From NCBI GenBank assembly GCA_012032575.1, contig JAAUSP010000139.1, positions 1 to 14,515 on the forward strand: a DNA stretch of 14,515 bases. Direction: 5' to 3'. This document shows positions 12,655-14,515 of this stretch, in pieces. The stretch is from Anaerolineales bacterium. Its GTDB lineage: Bacteria > Chloroflexota > Anaerolineae > 4572-78 > J111. Under the pieces are notes generated by a model. It was not told the origin of the DNA. It saw nothing but the letters and a program-made list of their open reading frames with translations, and made no database searches. The position numbers and the translations under genes are program-made. Within the stretch, counting starts at the first letter, position 1. Every line of letters begins with the position of its first letter.

Positions 12655-14515
12655 ATGCAAAAGAAAACATTTGTCATCAACGGAGTTTCCCAATCAATTA
12701 TTGTTGACCCGGAGGCTACTCTGGGCGATGTGCTGCGCAAGCAGCTCATGCTGACCGGCACCAAGGTCTCCTGCAATGACGGCCACTGCGGGGCTTGCTC
12801 GGTGCTGGTGGACGGCAAGCTGACCCTGGCCTGCGTGACCAAGGTCAAGAAGGTAGCCGACGGCACCGAGATCACCACCATCGAGGGCATTGGTACGCCG
12901 GAGAAGATGCATGCTCTGCAGATGGCCTTTGTTAAGTATGGCTCGGCCCAATGCGGGTTCTGTATTCCCGGAATGGTTGTTTCGGCCAAAGCGTTGTTGA
13001 CCGAAAAGCCCAACCCCAGCCGCGAAGAAGTGCGGGATTGGTTCACCAAGCATCACAATGCCTGCCGCTGCACCGGCTACAAGCCGATCGTTGACGCCGT
13101 CATGGATGCGGCCAGCGTGATGCGCGGCGAGGCCAGCGCCAAATCGCTGGAGTATCAACTGCCGGCGGATGGCCGTATCTGGGGCGGCAACTATCCGCGC
13201 CAGAGTGCCGTGGCCAAAGTGACCGGCACGCTCGATTATGGTCAGGATTTGGGCCTCAAAATGCCGCCGGACACACTGCGGCTGGCCCTGGTGCAGGCCA
13301 AAGTCTCCCACGCCAATATTCTCTCCATTGACACCTCCGAAGCAGAAAAAATGCCGGGTGTATACAAGGTTATCACCCACAAGGATGTCAAAGGCAAGAA
13401 CCGCATCACCGGCCTCATCACCTTCCCCACCAACAAGGGTGACGGCTGGGACCGGCCCATTCTGTGCGATACCAAAGTCTTCCAATATGGCGACGCCATC
13501 GCCATTGTCTGCGCCGATACCGAGGCCAACGCCCGCGCCGCCGCCGACAAAGTCAAGGTCGAGCTGGAAGTCCTGCCGGCTTACATGAACGCTCTGGATG
13601 CAATGGCCGACGACGCCATCGAAATCCATCCCGGCACGCCCAACATCTATTATGAACAGGGCGTGGTCAAGGGCGAAGAAATCAAGCCGTTGCTGGCCTC
13701 GGCCCCCTATGTGGTGGAAGGCAGCTTCTACCTGCAACGCCAGCCCCACCTGACCATCGAGTCGGATATGGGTTTTGCCTACTATGATGAGGAAGGCCGG
13801 CTGACCATTCACTCCAAGAGCATTGGCCTTTACCTGCACATGTATATGATTGCCCCCGGCCTCGGCATCGAGCCGGAGAAACTGCGCATGGTTCTCAACC
13901 CCGCCGGCGGCACCTTTGGTTATAAATTCTGCCCGACCATGGAAGCGTTGCTGGGCGTGGCCTGCATGGCCACCGGCCGGCCAGTCTACCTGGAATATGA
14001 CTACCAGCAGTATATGACCTACACCGGCAAGCGCTCGCCCTTCTTTGTGGATATGAAGCTGGCTGCCGACGAAAAGGGCAAGCTGGTGGCGATGGAAACC
14101 GACTGGATTGTGGACCATGGCCCCTATTCCGAATTTGCCGACCTGCTGACCCTGCGCGGGGCGCAGTTCATGGGCGCGGGCTACAACATCCCCAACATTC
14201 GCGGACGAGGCCGCACCGTGGCTACCAACCATGCCTGGGGCGCGCCGTTCCGGGCTTATGGCTCGCCGCAGTCGTTCCTGGCCTCGGAAAGCCTGATGGA
14301 CGAACTGGCCGAAAAGATGGGCATGGACCCGCTGGAACTGCGCTATCAGAACGTCTATCGCCCCGGCGATACCACCCCGACCGGCCAGGCCCCCGAAGTC
14401 TACTCGCTGCCGGAGATGATTGACAAACTGCGACCACTCTATCAAGCGGCTCTGGAAAAAGCCAAAAAAGAATCTACCCCCGACAAGAAGAAAGGGGGTC
14501 GGCGTCTCCGTTGGT
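12655..14515 (+). CDS. mop: Mop-type molybdenum aldehyde oxidoreductase (runs off right edge)
   Basis: The sequence is strikingly like Desulfovibrio gigas aldehyde oxidoreductase (about 907 residues); some 613 residues are visible in frame. All eight [2Fe-2S] ligands are present: Cys40, 45, 48 and 60 of the plant-type ferredoxin domain and Cys100, 103, 137 and 139 of the helical domain. The linker PADGRIWGGNYPR leads to the Mo-binding part with NPAGGTFGYKF and ATNHAWGAPFRAYGSPQS. Members are FAD-free xanthine-oxidase-family enzymes that oxidise aldehydes to acids with the molybdopterin-cytosine cofactor. The catalytic Glu near residue 869 lies outside the window. GGAGG 5 nt before the ATG fixes the start. 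At 14494-14498 a run of five G probably holds one extra base; the expected GVGVSVG is read only in the shifted frame. Two aldehyde dehydrogenase loci nearby suggest aldehyde oxidation, possibly under different redox conditions. Confidence 0.95.
   Translation, partial: MQKKTFVINGVSQSIIVDPEATLGDVLRKQLMLTGTKVSCNDGHCGACSVLVDGKLTLACVTKVKKVADGTEITTIEGIGTPEKMHALQMAFVKYGSAQCGFCIPGMVVSAKALLTEKPNPSREEVRDWFTKHHNACRCTGYKPIVDAVMDAASVMRGEASAKSLEYQLPADGRIWGGNYPRQSAVAKVTGTLDYGQDLGLKMPPDTLRLALVQAKVSHANILSIDTSEAEKMPGVYKVITHKDVKGKNRITGLITFPTNKGDGWDRPILCDTKVFQYGDAIAIVCADTEANARAAADKVKVELEVLPAYMNALDAMADDAIEIHPGTPNIYYEQGVVKGEEIKPLLASAPYVVEGSFYLQRQPHLTIESDMGFAYYDEEGRLTIHSKSIGLYLHMYMIAPGLGIEPEKLRMVLNPAGGTFGYKFCPTMEALLGVACMATGRPVYLEYDYQQYMTYTGKRSPFFVDMKLAADEKGKLVAMETDWIVDHGPYSEFADLLTLRGAQFMGAGYNIPNIRGRGRTVATNHAWGAPFRAYGSPQSFLASESLMDELAEKMGMDPLELRYQNVYRPGDTTPTGQAPEVYSLPEMIDKLRPLYQAALEKAKKESTPDKKKGGRRLRW

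Noticed and set aside
12694..14445. 583-residue open frame on the minus strand
   Set aside because: It lies wholly antisense to the Mop-type gene, which has clear homology; the composition (Gly, His and Gln-rich) is typical of a shadow of GC-rich coding DNA.

Overview
The window looks like a chromosomal segment of an uncultured Chloroflexota bacterium, probably Anaerolineae. The basis is GC-rich codon use, two lipoproteins with long Thr-Pro stalks, a TusA/DsrE/OsmC sulfur-handling set and a Desulfovibrio-type molybdenum hydroxylase. This is an inference from gene content; there is no rRNA or other taxonomic marker. No tRNA, rRNA, CRISPR array, transposase or phage gene was seen.

Left part (1-6.7 kb): a glycosyltransferase fragment runs off the left edge on the minus strand. 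It is followed by a nuclease-fold lipoprotein whose key catalytic positions look replaced, and by a response regulator/histidine kinase pair that was probably one REC-kinase protein split by a 1-nt indel. SURF1 (haem a / cytochrome oxidase assembly) is on the plus strand. Convergent to it lies an MttB-family corrinoid methyltransferase that does not use pyrrolysine. A frameshifted TTG-start lipoprotein follows.

Middle part (6.9-12.1 kb), all minus strand and read from right to left: a promoter, a nine-codon leader ORF with its own ribosome binding site, a folded leader ending in competing antiterminator and terminator hairpins, a TusA-like protein, a DsrE-like protein, a TusA-OsmC fusion, a MetE-like methyltransferase with an in-frame TGA, a YedF-type DsrE protein, a truncated aldehyde dehydrogenase, and a full-length succinate-semialdehyde-type aldehyde dehydrogenase. 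The first five genes suggest a sulfur (or selenium) relay feeding a methyltransferase-type enzyme. The attenuator suggests conditional expression.

Right part (12.1-14.5 kb): a roughly 570-bp intergenic stretch carries a remarkable palindrome with two mutually exclusive hairpins. After it comes the start of a Mop-type aldehyde oxidoreductase on the plus strand, which has all eight [2Fe-2S] cysteines and runs off the right edge.

Two themes cut across the window. First, at least seven reading frames are broken by small indels, several of them in short homopolymers; sequencing or assembly error is the simplest explanation for most. Second, several junctions between genes carry inverted tandem repeats with a strict 7-bp period, using different heptamers at different sites. 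They resemble the heptanucleotide short tandem repeats known from cyanobacteria and look like a dispersed element family.
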